In this document: piece after piece, positions 62,328-64,000 of the stretch
Layout: every line of letters begins with the position of its first letter
How positions within the stretch are numbered: the stretch's first letter is position 1
Source of the DNA: Geothrix terrae
GTDB taxonomy: Bacteria; Acidobacteriota; Holophagae; Holophagales; Holophagaceae
Reading direction: 5' to 3'
Assembly: GCF_022808775.1 (NCBI RefSeq)
Contig: NZ_JAKZLA010000004.1
Span: 186,001-250,000, forward strand
DNA: 64,000 nt
Made by a program: the position numbers and the translations under genes
The notes under the pieces: model-generated
What the model saw: the letters and a program-made list of their open reading frames with translations, nothing else
Told to the model about the DNA's origin: nothing
Databases searched by the model: none

Positions 62328-62978
62328 ATGCGATCCTGGGCCATGCCGCTCTGCTTCGACCTCGACGGAACCCTGGGCCACTTCAGTTCCGGATTCGTGC
62401 TGCTGAGGGAGGCCCTGGGCGATCTCTGGGGCGCGCCGCCCACCGCGGAGGACCTGGGCCGCTGCTCGGGCTCCACGGACTGGGAGATCGTGGACGAGCT
62501 GCACCGGATGCGCTTCGGCCGGGGACTGGACGAAGCCGGATACGAGGCCTACCAGGCCGCCTGCGTGGGCCGCTTCCGGGCGGCCTTCGCACCCGGCGGA
62601 CGGGAGGCCGTGGCCTATGGCGGCATCCTCGCCGCTTTGCACCGCCTGGCGGAGCGCCACTCCGTCTGGGTGGTCTCTGGGAACGCCCCGGATCTGCTGG
62701 CCTTCAAGGCTGACACCCTGGGCATCGACCCGGCCATCCCCCGCCTGGGCTCCCTGCCCCGCCACGACCGCACGGACCTGCTGCGGCGGGCCCTCCAGGG
62801 CTGCCCCGGCCCCCACCTCTACGTGGGGGACCGTCCCCACGACCTGGCGGCCGCCCAAGCCGCGGGTTTGCCCTTCCTGGGCGTGGGGCCCGCCGTTCCC
62901 GGGGACCACGTCAGCCTTTCTCCGGATGCCGCGCTCGAGCAGGTCATCGCGTCCGTGACCGGGCAGATGAGGACCTGA
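62328..62978 (+). CDS. HAD-superfamily phosphatase (phosphoglycolate phosphatase-like)
   Basis: A 216-residue HAD hydrolase. Motif I is FDLDGTLG, motif II is in VWVVSGNAP, and motif IV is YVGDRPHDLAAAQAAG. The helical cap between motifs I and II is of the C1 type. The start could be ATG 62343 (five codons later). Neither has a clear ribosome-binding site. Substrate unknown. Confidence 0.85.
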   Translation: MRSWAMPLCFDLDGTLGHFSSGFVLLREALGDLWGAPPTAEDLGRCSGSTDWEIVDELHRMRFGRGLDEAGYEAYQAACVGRFRAAFAPGGREAVAYGGILAALHRLAERHSVWVVSGNAPDLLAFKADTLGIDPAIPRLGSLPRHDRTDLLRRALQGCPGPHLYVGDRPHDLAAAQAAGLPFLGVGPAVPGDHVSLSPDAALEQVIASVTGQMRT

Positions 62979-63052
62979 AGCCCGAGGCCTCACCGGGCGC
63001 GGGCCGGGCATGGACCGGGCGCGACACTTCCTCGGCTCAGCGGGCCGCCACG

Positions 63053-63598
63053 TCAGTGGCCCTGCAGGGCCTCGTCCAGCGCCCGCTTTGCCATGCCTTC
63101 GCCGTAGCCCACCCAGCGCTTCACCACCCGGCCCTCACGGTCGATGAGGAAGGTGGTCGGAATGCCGCGAATCTCGCCCAGGGGTTCCAGCCCCCCCTTC
63201 CCGTCGGGCACGTAGGCCTTGAGCCCCAGCTGGGGATTCTTCGCGAGGAAGGGCGTCACGTCGGCCCAGCCGCGCCGGTCCACCGAGATGGGCAGGACCA
63301 CGTAGCGGTCGCCGCCGGCCTTCTGGAGTTCCGCCACCTCCGGCAGGGACTTGCGGCAGGGCGGGCACCAGGTGGCCCACACGTCCACCAGCACCACCTT
63401 GCCCTTGTACTCGGCCACGGTGTGTCGCACTCCATCGGCGTCGAGGAAGGCCACCCGGCTCACGTCCGTGCCCGCGGGCGCCCCCTCCCCGCGGAGGGTC
63501 CGGAAGCCCATCACCCCCGCCAGCAGCAGGCCGCCACCCACCAGGGCCACCGCGGCGGCCGTGCGCCAGCGCGATTCGGGGACGTAGGCATCGGACAT
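63053..63598 (-). CDS. TlpA/ResA-like membrane-anchored thioredoxin
   Basis: A 181-residue protein. One N-terminal membrane helix (about 13-34) holds a periplasmic thioredoxin domain. The active site is WATWCPPC in the canonical WCxxC position, and GIPTTFLID has the cis-Pro. ATG 63598 (MSDAY) follows GGGAG. Two ATGs further upstream are possible. Such proteins reduce apocytochrome c cysteines or protect periplasmic thiols, fitting the cytochrome gene at 21667. Confidence 0.9.
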   Translation of the reverse strand: MSDAYVPESRWRTAAAVALVGGGLLLAGVMGFRTLRGEGAPAGTDVSRVAFLDADGVRHTVAEYKGKVVLVDVWATWCPPCRKSLPEVAELQKAGGDRYVVLPISVDRRGWADVTPFLAKNPQLGLKAYVPDGKGGLEPLGEIRGIPTTFLIDREGRVVKRWVGYGEGMAKRALDEALQGH

Positions 63599-63659
63599 GG
63601 GAGCTCCCGCCATCAAGTCTTCAGGGTACTGTCCCGCCCCGGGACTTCATACTGGTTCG

Positions 63660-64000
63660 ATGCCGCTGATCTCCGCTTCCGACCTCCGCGACCGCTTCGC
63701 TTCGATCCGCCTCCTGGACGCCCGCCAGGATCCCGCCGGCTACGCGGCCGGCCATCTGCCTGGAGCCTTCCACGCGGACCTGAACCGCCACCTCAGCGCG
63801 GCCTGCGACCCGGGCCACGACCCGGCCCGGGGCGGGCGCCATCCCCTGCCGCCTCTGGCACGCTTCGCCGCCCAGCTCGGGGCCTGGGGCATCGGACCGG
63901 ACACCGAGGTAGTGGCCTACGACGCCGCGGGCGGAAGCAACGCCGCGGCGAGGCTCTGGTGGATGCTGCGGGCGCTGGGCCATGAGCGGGTCGCCGTCCT
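63660..64000 (+). CDS. Rhodanese-family sulfurtransferase (3' end outside window)
   Basis: The first 113 codons of a rhodanese. RLLDARQDPAGYAAGHLPGA is the typical N-terminal domain start, followed by a conserved GIGPDTEVVAYD. The gene continues beyond the right edge. Two-domain SseA-like enzymes are about 280 residues, so more than half is missing. The catalytic Cys would be in the unseen part. It is divergent from the TlpA gene, 61 bp apart. Confidence 0.85.
   Translation, partial: MPLISASDLRDRFASIRLLDARQDPAGYAAGHLPGAFHADLNRHLSAACDPGHDPARGGRHPLPPLARFAAQLGAWGIGPDTEVVAYDAAGGSNAAARLWWMLRALGHERVAV

Overview
The window is GC-rich, densely packed bacterial DNA with short intergenic gaps, many GTG/TTG starts and frequent ATGA stop/start overlaps. 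The mix points to a Gram-negative, redox-active, possibly motile bacterium: Omp85-type outer-membrane protein, RND and EmrAB efflux, a Shewanella-STC-like tetrahaem cytochrome, hemerythrins, a CDGSH protein, an alpha/beta-fused 2-oxoacid dehydrogenase E1, and flhG-fliA. My best guess is an acidobacterium of the Holophaga/Geothrix type. That is inferred from gene content only.

Layout. 1-3121: 5' part of mfd (minus). 3306-9700: a TetR-led RND operon on minus (tetR-tolC-acrA-acrB). 9874-14840: a second TetR-led operon running the other way (tetR-tolC-emrA-emrB-membrane protein). The 173 bp between the two regulators carries three operator-like palindromes. 14.9-22 kb: small membrane protein, cold-shock protein, outer-membrane barrel, E1 alpha/beta fusion, bioB-hemerythrin-CDGSH, an orphan membrane-fusion protein and a tetrahaem cytochrome. 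22.2-27.5 kb: valS with a leader hairpin, a polysaccharide deacetylase, and a zinc-ribbon/exonuclease pair. About 27.5-29.24 kb: a patch of different composition with one 7TM-type sensor gene, probably acquired. 29.3-36 kb: acetyltransferase, YraN, flhG-fliA, TauE, glmS and two tiny histidine-rich membrane proteins.

36.05-41.2 kb: a tRNA-Val(GAC) whose 3' end is duplicated 261 bp downstream, followed by a carboxymuconolactone decarboxylase/ECF41 sigma pair, a homocysteine-methyltransferase-like gene, a cupin and an auxiliary tryptophanyl-tRNA synthetase. This looks like acquired DNA beside a tRNA. The trpS gene is preceded by a complete ribosome-mediated attenuator: a 23-codon leader peptide with four Trp codons, mutually exclusive 1:2, 2:3 and 3:4 pairings, and an intrinsic terminator. 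I consider this the most interesting element in the window.

41.2-64 kb: housekeeping and envelope genes (Omp85, STAS, ispG, yidD, miaA, purF, plsC), a second unusually long GlmS-like protein, an iron-sulfur repair (RIC) gene behind an 18-bp palindrome, a divergent Ser/Thr-kinase/GAF-AAA regulator pair, and a TlpA-like thioredoxin next to a rhodanese cut by the window end. No rRNA, CRISPR array, transposase or integrase was seen.
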